DNA of 64,000 nt, taken from contig NZ_JAUFPR010000002.1 in the NCBI RefSeq assembly GCF_030409325.1, positions 434,001 through 498,000 on the forward strand, written 5' to 3'. Below, one piece after another: positions 37,059-46,590 of this stretch (position 1 is its first letter; every line of letters begins with the position of its first letter). The position numbers and the translations under genes were made by a program. The notes below the pieces were generated by a model. It did not search any database. It worked only from the letters and a program-made list of their open reading frames with translations, and was not told where the DNA came from. The stretch comes from Mucilaginibacter aquaedulcis. GTDB lineage: Bacteria > Bacteroidota > Bacteroidia > Sphingobacteriales > Sphingobacteriaceae.

Positions 37059-38867
37059 CTATAAAAACACAGGTCTGTCTAACTTCATCGCTATACGGTA
37101 GGCAGCATTCATCAAACCAACATGGCTGTAAGCCTGAGGAAAATTACCCCATTGACTTCCAGTTTCCTCATCAACATCTTCACTAAATAGTAACAAGTGA
37201 TTTGAGTATTGTAATAAATTGGCAAACTCGCGCTGGGCATCATCCAGGCGGCCTACACTGGCAAGGGCCTCTACATACCAAAAGGCGCAAATGAGGAAAG
37301 TTGTTTTTGGTTTTCCGAAATCATCAGTGTATAAATATCTGTAAAATAACCCATTAGGAGTTCTTAGCTCTTTTTCCAGTGCAAGCAAATGATCTTTGGC
37401 CCTTTGTGATGTAGGGTCGAGATAATTCATCATGATCAGCTGCAGGGTACTGGCATCAAGGTTAGGGCTACCTGCCGAATTGGTGTAAACCTTTCTTACA
37501 GGATCATAACAACTTTCTATATGTGCTGCTGCACGTTCCTTAAGGGCAATGGCCCGATCAATAAGTTCCTGGTTTTCAATGGTACGTGCCATTTTTTCAG
37601 CTGCAGAAGCACCTGCCCATTGGAATAAATTACTGTAACAGTGTATGTTAGCCATGTTTCTGAACTCCCATATCCCGGCATCTTTTTCATCAATAGTATG
37701 CTCCATCTTTTTCAGTAGAAACTCAATCCATTTTACTGAATCTTTTCGTTCCGAAAAAACAAATCGATGATCTGTATATAATGGGAGCAGAGATATCATT
37801 ACCTGGCCGTAAATGTCATTCTGAATATGTTCATAAGCCTGGTTACCAATACGTACAGGTTGGTTGTTCATGTATCCGTCAAGGTCGGTAAGTATCTGCT
37901 CAACCAGATTCTTTTTACCGGTTATGCCATAAAGCGGCTGGTAACGGTCATCTTCAGAAAAGGATATATCAGTAACGTAACTAAAATACTTTTCCATTTC
38001 CTCAAAATGACCTATGTGATTTAAGGCAGTTATTACGTAATAAGTATCGCGCAGCCAGCAATAACGGTAATCCCAATTGCGCCCGCTTCCCGGCGATTCG
38101 GGCAAACTTGTGGTACTTGCCGCTATAATAGCTCCGGTATCTTCAAACTGGTGTATTTTTAAAGCCAATCCTGACCTAATCACAAAAGGTTGATAGTATG
38201 TAGCTATCGAGGAGTGTTTGATCCAGGTGCGCCAGTATTGAACAGTCTCGGCCAAAAATCTTTCGGCAGTTGATATCAATGCAGCCTCTAAAGGCTCTCC
38301 ATACGTTAGGGCCAGATATTTAACTTCATTTAATACAAAAGCCTGCTCATCAAATACATAACTGATTGGTATGTTGGTGGTCAGCCTCATGCTTTCTTCA
38401 CCACCCAGGTATTGGATGTGGTTACTGCCACGGTTTACATTAAGTTTTACAGCTCCGTATTCGGATACAGGTTCACACTTAACAATAACCCTTGGTGAGC
38501 CTTCAATTGCTTCAATTTTCCTGAACAGCATCAGGGGTTTATAATAACGCTGATGCTGATAAAAACGGGGAGCAAAATCGGTGATGCGGTATTTACCACC
38601 GCTTTTAGGGCTCACCTCTGTTATCAAAACATTGGTATTTTCCAGGTAATGTTGCACGGAAGTATATTCACCTTCAGGCAAGATAGAAAATTCGCCACCC
38701 TTCTTTTTATCCAGCAGGCCGCCAAAAATAAAGGTGCTGTCAAAACGTGGCCAGCAAAGCCAATCAACATTTGTGTTTTTATTGATGTGCGCTAAAAAAG
38801 CGCAATTGCCAATTATTCCGGTGTCGTAGGTATGTCTGTCCATTAATTCTGTTACGTTTGTATTCAA
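37059..38867 (-). CDS. Glycoside hydrolase family 15 protein (glucoamylase/trehalase-like)
   Basis: The 602-residue protein has a beta-sandwich N-terminal domain (IGNCAFLAHIN, DWLCWPRFDST) and an (alpha/alpha)6 barrel with the GH15 hallmark GRNWDYRYCWLRDTYY. The C-terminal part has QWGNFPQAYSHVGLMNAAY, near the second catalytic Glu region. There is no signal peptide, so it acts in the cytosol. GH15 includes glucoamylases, glucodextranases and bacterial trehalases; the adjacent trehalose-synthesis gene favours trehalase or glycogen/trehalose turnover, as inference. Confidence 0.9.
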   Translation of the reverse strand: MNTNVTELMDRHTYDTGIIGNCAFLAHINKNTNVDWLCWPRFDSTFIFGGLLDKKKGGEFSILPEGEYTSVQHYLENTNVLITEVSPKSGGKYRITDFAPRFYQHQRYYKPLMLFRKIEAIEGSPRVIVKCEPVSEYGAVKLNVNRGSNHIQYLGGEESMRLTTNIPISYVFDEQAFVLNEVKYLALTYGEPLEAALISTAERFLAETVQYWRTWIKHSSIATYYQPFVIRSGLALKIHQFEDTGAIIAASTTSLPESPGSGRNWDYRYCWLRDTYYVITALNHIGHFEEMEKYFSYVTDISFSEDDRYQPLYGITGKKNLVEQILTDLDGYMNNQPVRIGNQAYEHIQNDIYGQVMISLLPLYTDHRFVFSERKDSVKWIEFLLKKMEHTIDEKDAGIWEFRNMANIHCYSNLFQWAGASAAEKMARTIENQELIDRAIALKERAAAHIESCYDPVRKVYTNSAGSPNLDASTLQLIMMNYLDPTSQRAKDHLLALEKELRTPNGLFYRYLYTDDFGKPKTTFLICAFWYVEALASVGRLDDAQREFANLLQYSNHLLLFSEDVDEETGSQWGNFPQAYSHVGLMNAAYRIAMKLDRPVFL

Positions 38868-38997
38868 TCAAACAGTTCAACAATAAATGCTGTGTAATGT
38901 TGGCGTCATATACACTATATTTTTTTTCAGATATTGACTTTTTGAATATTGCATACTAACTTAGTCGACATTATATTACATATAAAACCATACCATC

Positions 38998-39633
38998 ATG
39001 AGTTTAAGATTAGGCGATAAAGCCCCAAATTTCAAGGCAAAAACATCAGCAGGCGAAATTGATTTTTATGAATATCTTGGCGATAGCTGGGGCGTACTTT
39101 TTTCGCATCCAGGTGATTATACTCCCATTTGTACAACAGAACTTGGAAAAACCGCAGCCCTGAAAGATGAGTTTGCCAAACGCAATGTTAAAGTTTTGGC
39201 TTTAAGCGTTGACTCGGTAGAATCACACCACGGTTGGATAAATGATATTAACGAAACACAGGGCGTAGAGGTAAATTTCCCGATAATAGCCGATGAAGAT
39301 CGTAAAATATCTGAGGCATATGATATGATCCATCCTAATGCATCGGTAAACGCAACAGTAAGGTCGTTATTTATCATCGGTCCGGATAAAGCTGTTAAAC
39401 TAATCATCACTTATCCGGCTTCAACAGGCCGCAATTTTCAGGAGATCTTAAGGGTTATCGACTCGTTACAATTAACCGCCAATTACAGCGTAGGAACACC
39501 TGCCGATTGGAAGGACGGTGAAGACGTTGTTGTAGTACCGGCTATTAAAACTGAAGACATTTCTGCCAAATTTCCAAAGGGTTATACAGCTATAAAGCCT
39601 TATTTAAGGATTACTCCACAACCAAATAAATAA
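38998..39633 (+). CDS. 1-Cys peroxiredoxin (Prx6-type)
   Basis: The 211-residue thiol peroxidase has the peroxidatic Cys 45 in SHPGDYTPICTTELG and the long Prx6-type C-terminal extension (about 150-211). No resolving Cys is evident, so it probably uses an external thiol. It detoxifies hydrogen peroxide or lipid peroxides in the cytosol. Divergent from the GH15 gene across 130 bp. Confidence 0.93.
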   Translation: MSLRLGDKAPNFKAKTSAGEIDFYEYLGDSWGVLFSHPGDYTPICTTELGKTAALKDEFAKRNVKVLALSVDSVESHHGWINDINETQGVEVNFPIIADEDRKISEAYDMIHPNASVNATVRSLFIIGPDKAVKLIITYPASTGRNFQEILRVIDSLQLTANYSVGTPADWKDGEDVVVVPAIKTEDISAKFPKGYTAIKPYLRITPQPNK

Positions 39634-39769
39634 TTTTATTTGGTTTATTAATTATTTTATATATTTGAAAAAGGCAGGCTTATCTATTCCTTCTGATTAT
39701 TAAAACCATTTTATTTTCAGTTTGGCTTTAGTTTAATCTAACATGAATTTTTAATATGATAATATAATT

Positions 39770-39967
39770 ATGAAAACTGGAAAAGTAAAATGGTTTAACA
39801 CACAAAAAGGTTATGGTTTTATTGTTACCGATGATGGTAAAGATCTTTTTGTACACTTCAAAGACGTACAAGGCGGCGTAAATGCCATTAAAGATAATGA
39901 TGAAGTTACTTATGAAGTGGAAGAAGGAAGAAAAGGATTGCAGGCAGTAAACGTAAAAAAAGTATAG
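39770..39967 (+). CDS. cspA: Cold-shock domain protein
   Basis: A 65-residue CSD protein with RNP1 KGYGFIV and RNP2 DLFVHF. It binds single-stranded nucleic acid as an RNA chaperone. Full family length. The upstream 130 bp could hold a cold-responsive leader, though none is recognisable. Strong terminator downstream. Confidence 0.95.
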   Translation: MKTGKVKWFNTQKGYGFIVTDDGKDLFVHFKDVQGGVNAIKDNDEVTYEVEEGRKGLQAVNVKKV

Positions 39968-39985
39968 TTAACCTAAGTTATTAGC

Positions 39986-40015
39986 AAAAAACCTCTGCAT
40001 ACACAGAGGTTTTTT
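39986..40015 (+). terminator. Rho-independent terminator of the cold-shock gene
   Basis: A 12-bp stem AAAAAACCTCTG/CAGAGGTTTTTT with a 6-base loop and further T residues lies 18 bp after the stop. Confidence 0.93.
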
Positions 40016-40050
40016 TTGTTTGAAAATTTTTTCAGTATGTATAAATCTGC

Positions 40051-40058
40051 TACTTTCG
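40051..40058 (+). promoter_or_regulatory. Probable -7 box of the MFS transporter gene
   Basis: TACTTTCG differs by one base from TAnnTTTG and stands 14 bp before the ATG at 40073. Confidence 0.4.
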
Positions 40059-40072
40059 CCGTTTAAACACCT

Positions 40073-41314
40073 ATGATTAATATGGATACCGCCGTTTCTG
40101 CAAAACTTACAAGAAATGCAATTTTCCTTGTTTTGGTTGCCTCACTTGGCTACTTTGTTGATATATATGACTTATTGGTATTTTCAATAGTACGTAAAAG
40201 CAGTTTGCATGATATAGGTATTTCTGATGCCGACATGCTGGCCAAGGGACAGTTTATCATCAACGTACAAATGTTCGGTTTGCTTTTAGGAGGCATTTTA
40301 TGGGGTGTTATTGGCGATAAGCTGGGCCGTATAAAAGTACTCTTTGGTTCCATATTGTTATATTCTATAGCCAATTTTGCAAATGCTTATGTTACTGATG
40401 TAAACATGTATGCTACCATCCGCTTTATTGCAGGCATTGGCTTGGCGGGTGAATTAGGTGCCGGTATTACCCTGGTAACTGAAACGTTGAGCAAAGAGAA
40501 ACGTGGTTACGGAACCATGATCGTGGCTGTAATAGGCTTATTTGGTGCCGCTGCGGCAGTAATGGTGGCCAAACACGGTTGGCAAAATGCTTACAAAGTA
40601 GGAGGTGGACTTGGCATCCTGCTGCTTTTACTGAGGATAGGAACCTTTGAATCAGGCATGTTTAAAAATGTAGAGAAGTCTGATGTGTCAAAAGGAAACT
40701 TTTTTATGCTGTTCAGTAACTGGGGCAGATTTAAAAAGTACATATACTGCATTTTAATTGGCGCGCCCTTATGGTATGTAGTTGGAGTTCTGGTTACATT
40801 CAGTCCTGAATTTGGGGTAGCCTTAAAGGCTAAAGACGCCTTGAGCGCGGGTGATGGCGTATTATACTGCTACATCGGTATAGCTGTAGGTGATATATTC
40901 GCGGGTTTACTTTCCCAGATCACCAGGTCAAGAAAACTTACCATGGTGGTGTTTTTATTGATCTCTGTAATAAGCGTGATTTGCTATTTACGTGCCGAAG
41001 GCCTTACAAGTCAGCATTTTGTTTGGTTATGCTTTTTCATGGGCTGCACGGTAGGCTACTGGGCAACCTTTGTTACTATTGCCGCCGAACAATTTGGCAC
41101 CAACATACGCGCTACAGTAACTACAACAGTTCCAAACTTTGTAAGAGGTTCACTTATTCCCATTACATTGGCGTTTAATGCCTTTAAAGGTCATTATGGA
41201 ATGATTACCAGCGGTTATATCATGATGGGCATACTTACCCTCATCGCGTTGCTTTCATTAAGCCAGTTAAAAGAAACATTTGGTAAAGATCTGGATTACG
41301 CTGAGGTCAGCTAA
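40073..41314 (+). CDS. MFS transporter
   Basis: The 413-residue protein has 12 predicted membrane helices and the MFS motif A between helices 2 and 3 (GVIGDKLGRIKVLFG), with an acidic VDIYDLLVF in helix 1 as in sugar/organic-acid porters (MHS/ShiA-like branch). The substrate is unknown. An alternative ATG lies 9 bp further (40082). Monocistronic, 99 bp upstream of hemF on the same strand. Confidence 0.9.
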   Translation: MINMDTAVSAKLTRNAIFLVLVASLGYFVDIYDLLVFSIVRKSSLHDIGISDADMLAKGQFIINVQMFGLLLGGILWGVIGDKLGRIKVLFGSILLYSIANFANAYVTDVNMYATIRFIAGIGLAGELGAGITLVTETLSKEKRGYGTMIVAVIGLFGAAAAVMVAKHGWQNAYKVGGGLGILLLLLRIGTFESGMFKNVEKSDVSKGNFFMLFSNWGRFKKYIYCILIGAPLWYVVGVLVTFSPEFGVALKAKDALSAGDGVLYCYIGIAVGDIFAGLLSQITRSRKLTMVVFLLISVISVICYLRAEGLTSQHFVWLCFFMGCTVGYWATFVTIAAEQFGTNIRATVTTTVPNFVRGSLIPITLAFNAFKGHYGMITSGYIMMGILTLIALLSLSQLKETFGKDLDYAEVS

Positions 41315-41413
41315 TTTTAAAATGAATTATTGATTTGCCGAATTTTGATGAAGCAGATCAATAGATTACTAATTTTACCGTTATAATCCAGTAAATTGAT
41401 AATTAAGTAATTA

Positions 41414-42331
41414 ATGATAAGCAAAGAACAAATAGCCGCCGATTATCAGCAAATACAAGATGAGATATGTGCCGCTCTTGAACGGGTTGATGGTAAAGCG
41501 AAATTTGAAGAGGAACAGTGGGAACGGGAAGGCGGCGGCGGCGGGCGTACACGCATTATTCAAAATGGCAATATATTTGAAAAAGGTGGTGTAAACTTCT
41601 CAGCGGTTCATGGTCAGCTTTCTGAAAATATGAAAAAGGCCTTGCAGGTAGAGTCAGATGATTTTTTTGCAACCGGCGTATCCATCGTGATCCACCCCAA
41701 TCATCCCATGGTGCCTATCATTCATATGAATATCAGGTATTTTGAAATGCCATCATCATTCGGTAATGAAAATAAACCGGTAAGATGGTTTGGTGGCGGC
41801 ATTGATCTTACACCGCATTATATTATTGACAGCGATGCCCAATATTTTCACAGCAGCCTGAAAGTGGTGTGCGACGCTTACTACCATGATTTTTACCATC
41901 GGTTTAAGTTATGGGCCGATGACTATTTCTTTATTAAACACCGTAACGAAACACGTGGTATAGGTGGTATATTTTATGATCGTTTAACTGCCAATGATGA
42001 GCTTTCATGGGATGCTATTTTTGAGTTTTCTAAAGCCCTGGGGCGCTCATTCATCCCTACATATACCGAACTGGTTGAGCGCAACCGCAATAAAACATTC
42101 ACCCAACAACAACAGGAATGGCAATACCAACGCCGTAGCCGTTATGCTGAATTTAACCTGGTATATGATGCCGGTACCAAATTCGGGCTCGAAACCAATG
42201 GTCGTATTGAATCGATATTAATGAGCTTACCGCCAACTGCCAAATGGTTCTACAATTTCCAGGCGACAGCAGGCAGTGAAGAAGAAAAAACATTGCAGTT
42301 ATTAAAAAAGGGTGTTAACTGGGCCGAATAA
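41414..42331 (+). CDS. hemF: Oxygen-dependent coproporphyrinogen III oxidase
   Basis: The 305-residue enzyme oxidatively decarboxylates coproporphyrinogen III to protoporphyrinogen IX in heme synthesis. The family signatures are strong: WEREGGGGGRTRIIQNG, FEKGGVNFSAVHG, WFGGGIDLTPHY and RYAEFNLVYDAGTKFGL. Its presence indicates aerobic heme synthesis. It ends 5 bp before a small secreted-protein gene. Confidence 0.95.
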   Translation: MISKEQIAADYQQIQDEICAALERVDGKAKFEEEQWEREGGGGGRTRIIQNGNIFEKGGVNFSAVHGQLSENMKKALQVESDDFFATGVSIVIHPNHPMVPIIHMNIRYFEMPSSFGNENKPVRWFGGGIDLTPHYIIDSDAQYFHSSLKVVCDAYYHDFYHRFKLWADDYFFIKHRNETRGIGGIFYDRLTANDELSWDAIFEFSKALGRSFIPTYTELVERNRNKTFTQQQQEWQYQRRSRYAEFNLVYDAGTKFGLETNGRIESILMSLPPTAKWFYNFQATAGSEEEKTLQLLKKGVNWAE

Positions 42332-42336
42332 CTGTT

Positions 42337-42738
42337 ATGAAGAAAGTAATCTTCCCTGTATTATCAGTTGTTATTTTATGTTCATTCATAAAAAATCAAA
42401 GCTCAACGCTTCAGGGCGTTTGGGAATATAGGGGAGGGCTGATTAATGGTAAAACGGACAGTATGTCAACCGCGTACAAGCTGCAACGGACATATGATAA
42501 AGCACATTACCAAGCCCTGGTAATTGAAAAAGGTGCCAAGCCTTTTATTTATGAAAAAGGTGATTATACACTCAATGCCAATACCTGTTTTGAAAAGCAA
42601 ACTTATTGCAGCCAACCTTCAAAATTATTAGGCAAAACAGTAAAATATGCGTACACGGTTAGTAACGATACACTTAAATTACTGGCCACATTACCCAATG
42701 GCAATAAGATAGAAGATCATTGGGTAAAAGTTCAATAG
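42337..42738 (+). CDS. Small secreted lipocalin-like protein
   Basis: The 133-residue product starts with a hydrophobic signal (MKKVIFPVLSVVILCSFI). The mature domain has LQGVWEYRGG and a C-terminal NKIEDHWVKV, a pattern typical of small lipocalin-like domains in Bacteroidota. A Cys may serve as lipobox or disulfide partner, but this is weak. Function unknown. It follows hemF after 5 bp and may be cotranscribed. Confidence 0.65.
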   Translation: MKKVIFPVLSVVILCSFIKNQSSTLQGVWEYRGGLINGKTDSMSTAYKLQRTYDKAHYQALVIEKGAKPFIYEKGDYTLNANTCFEKQTYCSQPSKLLGKTVKYAYTVSNDTLKLLATLPNGNKIEDHWVKVQ

Positions 42739-42820
42739 TTGGTTGGTACAATAGTTCATTAGCCTCATCCTATTATCTGTTAATGAACCAAAAAAATGGC
42801 GCAATAATCAACTATTTTCT

Positions 42821-42828
42821 TAACTTCG
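42821..42828 (+). promoter_or_regulatory. Probable -7 box of gyrA
   Basis: TAACTTCG resembles TAnnTTTG with one mismatch and lies 64 bp before the gyrA start. Confidence 0.4.
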
Positions 42829-42892
42829 CAGGTCGTTTAAAAAACACTTTTTTAACGCGCAATTATAGAGAAGATTCCACAAATTAATAAAA

Positions 42893-45466
42893 ATGGCCGA
42901 AGGAACAGAAAACGATAATTCATTAAGCGAGGACAGAATAATTCCAATAAATATTGATGAGGAAATGAGATCAGCCTACATTGATTATTCAATGTCGGTG
43001 ATTGTTTCCAGGGCATTACCCGATGTCCGCGACGGTTTAAAACCCGTACACAGGCGTGTTTTATACGGCATGCTCGACCTGGGTTTAAATAATAACAAAC
43101 CTTACAAAAAATCTGCCCGTATAGTGGGTGAGGTTATGGGTAAGTATCACCCGCACGGTGATAAATCTGTTTACGATACCATGGTACGTATGGCCCAGGA
43201 ATGGAGCTTACGCTACCTGTTGGTTGAGGGACAGGGTAACTACGGTTCAATTGATGGTGATGAACCTGCTGCAATGCGTTATACAGAAGCCCGTTTGCAG
43301 AAACTGGCCGAGGAGATGCTTGCTGATATCAATAAAGATACCATTGATTTCCAATTAAATTTTGACGACTCATTACAGGAGCCAACCGTTTTACCTTCTA
43401 AATTCCCTAACCTGCTGGTTAACGGAGCATCGGGTATTGCGGTGGGTATGGCTACCAATATGGCGCCCCATAACCTGTCGGAAGTTATTGATGCTACCAT
43501 AGCATTGATCGATAACCGTCAGATAGAGGTTGCCGAATTAATGAAATATGTAAAAGGCCCTGATTTCCCTACCGGGGGTATCATCTACGGCTTTGAGGGC
43601 CCACGTGAAGCACTGGAAACAGGGCGTGGCAGGGTAGTGATCCGTGCACGTGCAGAGATTGAAACCCATGGCAGCGACAGGGAACGCATTGTTGTAACTG
43701 AAGTGCCTTACCAGGTAAACAAAGCGCTCATGATTGAGCGTACTGCCGAACTGGTTAATGATAAAAAACTGGAAGGCATATCTTCTATCAGAGATGAATC
43801 AAGCCGCGAAGGTATCCGTATTGTTTATGAAATTAAACGGGAAGCTAATGCAGCCATTGTATTGAACAATTTGTTTAAATACACTGCCTTACAAACGTCG
43901 TTCAGTGTAAACAACATTGCGCTGGTGAATGGCCGCCCAATGATGCTTAACCTGAAAGATCTGATACATCATTTTGTTGAGCACAGGCATGAGGTTGTTA
44001 TACGCCGTACCAAATATGAACTGAACGAGGCCGAGAAACGCGCCCACATTTTAGAAGGTTTACTGATAGCATTAGATCATCTGGATGAAGTGATTCGCCT
44101 GATACGTGCTTCACAAACACCTGATGAGGCGAGAGAGGGATTAATGACCTCGTTTGGCTTAACCGATATTCAGGCCCGTGCCATATTGGACATGACACTG
44201 CGCCGGTTAACAGGACTTGAGCGTGATAAGATCAAAGATGAGTATGCTGAATTAATGAAACTGATAGAGCATTTAAAATCAATTTTGAATGACGAAGGCC
44301 TGAGGATGCAGATCATTAAAGATGAACTATTAGAGATCAAAGAAAAATATGGTGATGAGCGCCGTACCGAAATGGTTCACTCATCTGCCGAAATGCAAAC
44401 TGAAGATTTTATTGAAGACGAAGATGTAGTGATCACCATATCACGTGAGGGTTACATCAAACGTACACCGTTAACAGAGTATCGTCGTCAGGGCAGGGGT
44501 GGTAAAGGTGCTATCGGCAGCAATAGTCGCGATGCCGACTTTATTGAGCATCTGCTTGTAGCTTCAAACCACAACTACATGTTGTTCTTTACCGAATCCG
44601 GTCAGTGTTACTGGCTCAGGGTATTTGAAATTCCGGAAGGCACACGTACCTCAAAAGGCCGGGCCATCCAGAATATCATCAATATCCCGAAAGAGGAAAA
44701 CATTAAGGCTTACATCAAACTGATCAGCCTTAAGGATCAGAACTACCTGGAGAACAACTTCATAATCATGTGTACCAAAAAGGGTACCATCAAAAAAACA
44801 TCGCTTGAGGCTTACTCACGTCCGCGTGCTAATGGTATCAACGCTATCAACATTAACGAAGGCGATTCATTATTGGAAGCAACCTTAACTACAGGCAGCA
44901 GCGAAATTGTAATGGCACTTAAATCAGGCCGGGCTATCCGCTTCAACGAATCAAACGTTAGGCCGATGGGACGCACAGCAACTGGTGTTCGTGGTATAAC
45001 CCTTGATGGTGAGAACGATGAAGTGGTAGGTATGATCAGTATCGACGACGCGGAAACAACTGTTTTGGTGGTATCAGAAAAAGGATACGGTAAACGTACC
45101 GATATTGATGACTACAGGGTTACCAATCGTGGCGGTAAAGGTGTAAAAACTTTAAATATTACTGAAAAAACCGGAAACCTTGTGGCCATAAAAGGTGTTA
45201 CTGATAAGGAAGATTTGATGATCATCAACAAATCGGGCATTATTATACGTATAGCCATTAGCGAGCTCAGAACTATGGGCCGTGCTACACAAGGTGTAAG
45301 GTTAATAACACTTAAAAATAATGACGAGATTGCCTCAGTTGCTAAAATTGAGCATGACGAAGATGAGGAAAAGGAATCTGAAGAAAATGCTGAAGGCGGT
45401 GAAGCAGACGAAAATGCAGCAACTACCAACAGCGAAGAATCAACCACCGACGAACCAACTGAATAA
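42893..45466 (+). CDS. gyrA: DNA gyrase subunit A
   Basis: The 857-residue subunit breaks and rejoins DNA in gyrase. The catalytic Tyr is in [10 protein letters not shown] (about residue 130), and the quinolone-determining region reads [20 protein letters not shown] GyrA-box-like RQGRGGKG in the C-terminal beta-pinwheel supports gyrase over topoisomerase IV. The last 45 residues form an acidic Glu/Asp/Ser tail. Position 91, equal to Escherichia coli Ser83 by alignment on the motif, is Lys. It is 5 bp upstream of a TPR gene. Confidence 0.95.
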   Translation: MAEGTENDNSLSEDRIIPINIDEEMRSAYIDYSMSVIVSRALPDVRDGLKPVHRRVLYGMLDLGLNNNKPYKKSARIVGEVMGKYHPHGDKSVYDTMVRMAQEWSLRYLLVEGQGNYGSIDGDEPAAMRYTEARLQKLAEEMLADINKDTIDFQLNFDDSLQEPTVLPSKFPNLLVNGASGIAVGMATNMAPHNLSEVIDATIALIDNRQIEVAELMKYVKGPDFPTGGIIYGFEGPREALETGRGRVVIRARAEIETHGSDRERIVVTEVPYQVNKALMIERTAELVNDKKLEGISSIRDESSREGIRIVYEIKREANAAIVLNNLFKYTALQTSFSVNNIALVNGRPMMLNLKDLIHHFVEHRHEVVIRRTKYELNEAEKRAHILEGLLIALDHLDEVIRLIRASQTPDEAREGLMTSFGLTDIQARAILDMTLRRLTGLERDKIKDEYAELMKLIEHLKSILNDEGLRMQIIKDELLEIKEKYGDERRTEMVHSSAEMQTEDFIEDEDVVITISREGYIKRTPLTEYRRQGRGGKGAIGSNSRDADFIEHLLVASNHNYMLFFTESGQCYWLRVFEIPEGTRTSKGRAIQNIINIPKEENIKAYIKLISLKDQNYLENNFIIMCTKKGTIKKTSLEAYSRPRANGINAININEGDSLLEATLTTGSSEIVMALKSGRAIRFNESNVRPMGRTATGVRGITLDGENDEVVGMISIDDAETTVLVVSEKGYGKRTDIDDYRVTNRGGKGVKTLNITEKTGNLVAIKGVTDKEDLMIINKSGIIIRIAISELRTMGRATQGVRLITLKNNDEIASVAKIEHDEDEEKESEENAEGGEADENAATTNSEESTTDEPTE

Positions 45467-45471
45467 ATAAT

Positions 45472-46587
45472 ATGCAATGCCGTAAAATTTTCTTATCGGT
45501 TTTAGTAACATTTATGACTACAACCTTTGCCTTTGCGCAAAGCGAGGCTTTAAAGGTTGTAGTTAATAATCTGGCTTATTATAAGCAGAAAAATGACCTG
45601 AAGTACTTAGCCGCCGCTAAAAAATCGGCTGATAGCTTGATCATCACCAAGTCTGACACGGCTGATATAGAGAAAAATGCATATCGTGCCCTGGTTAATT
45701 CCAGTATTTTATATATCGATTCGTTAAATAAACTGGCTCAGCCGGCAACTCTACTGGCCGAAACATCAACTTTGGTTGATAAGGTATCGGTTAATAAAAA
45801 GGCATATAATTTTCAGTCCGAGATTGATTATTCAAAGCGCTGTTTGGCAAATGTTTATATCCGTAAAGGTTTTGAATTTGTTAATAATTCTGACTTTACC
45901 AATGCTACCCAGTCGTTTAAGAATGCACGCAAATATGCTCCGAACTTTAAGCAAATAGATGACTATATAGCTTATTCAAACAACAAATCAGGCAATTTGG
46001 TTGATGCTGCTAAATACTATAGTAATTTATTAGCGGTAGATAGCACCAAGGCGGAGTATATTGAAACAGCTTCAAGTATTTACAAATCATTGGGAGATAC
46101 CTCAAAAGCTTTACAGATTCTTCAAAAGGGAAGAAAACTTTTACCAACCGACAGGTTTTTGCTTCTTGATGAGGCCAGCATCTATAATAATCAAAAAAAC
46201 TATAAAGCTTTAGAGCCATTAATTGGACCTTTACTTGATATTAATGCAAATAACGCCGATATTGCATTTGTAGCCGCAAATTGCTATGATCATTTAAACA
46301 AATACGATAAGGCAGAATCTCTTTATTTGCGTACTATTGAATTAAATGGATCTGCTTATGATCCGGTTTTTAATTTAGGTTTGCTTTATTTAAAACAAAG
46401 CGCGGCTGCGCAGGGGAGTGCTGTTAATGAAAATATTGACCGCGCCGCCCAATGGCTTGAAAAGGCTTATGAAATATCGCCCAATAATGTATTGGGGCTA
46501 AAGGCGCTGCAGTTGGTTTATGATAAAACTGGCAACAAAGACCAATTGGATAAAGTAAATAACAAACTAAAACAGATAACAAATTAA
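45472..46587 (+). CDS. Secreted tetratricopeptide-repeat protein
   Basis: The 371-residue protein begins with a signal peptide (ILSVLVTFMTTTFAFAQS, cleavage near FAQ) and contains several TPR-like units, for example DYIAYSNNKSGNLVDAAKYY, and the C-terminal AAQWLEKAYEISPNNVLGLK. It is periplasmic. It follows gyrA after 5 bp and is followed after 3 bp by a related TPR gene, a conserved-looking pairing in the phylum. The partner is unknown. Confidence 0.82.
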   Translation: MQCRKIFLSVLVTFMTTTFAFAQSEALKVVVNNLAYYKQKNDLKYLAAAKKSADSLIITKSDTADIEKNAYRALVNSSILYIDSLNKLAQPATLLAETSTLVDKVSVNKKAYNFQSEIDYSKRCLANVYIRKGFEFVNNSDFTNATQSFKNARKYAPNFKQIDDYIAYSNNKSGNLVDAAKYYSNLLAVDSTKAEYIETASSIYKSLGDTSKALQILQKGRKLLPTDRFLLLDEASIYNNQKNYKALEPLIGPLLDINANNADIAFVAANCYDHLNKYDKAESLYLRTIELNGSAYDPVFNLGLLYLKQSAAAQGSAVNENIDRAAQWLEKAYEISPNNVLGLKALQLVYDKTGNKDQLDKVNNKLKQITN

Positions 46588-46590
46588 ACT

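Noticed and set aside
38928..38960. TTGACT-like -35 element upstream of the peroxiredoxin gene
   Set aside because: Bacteroidota promoters use a different consensus and there is no matching downstream box.
45112..45477. 121-codon minus-strand frame opposite gyrA
   Set aside because: A Ser-rich shadow of the acidic GyrA tail.
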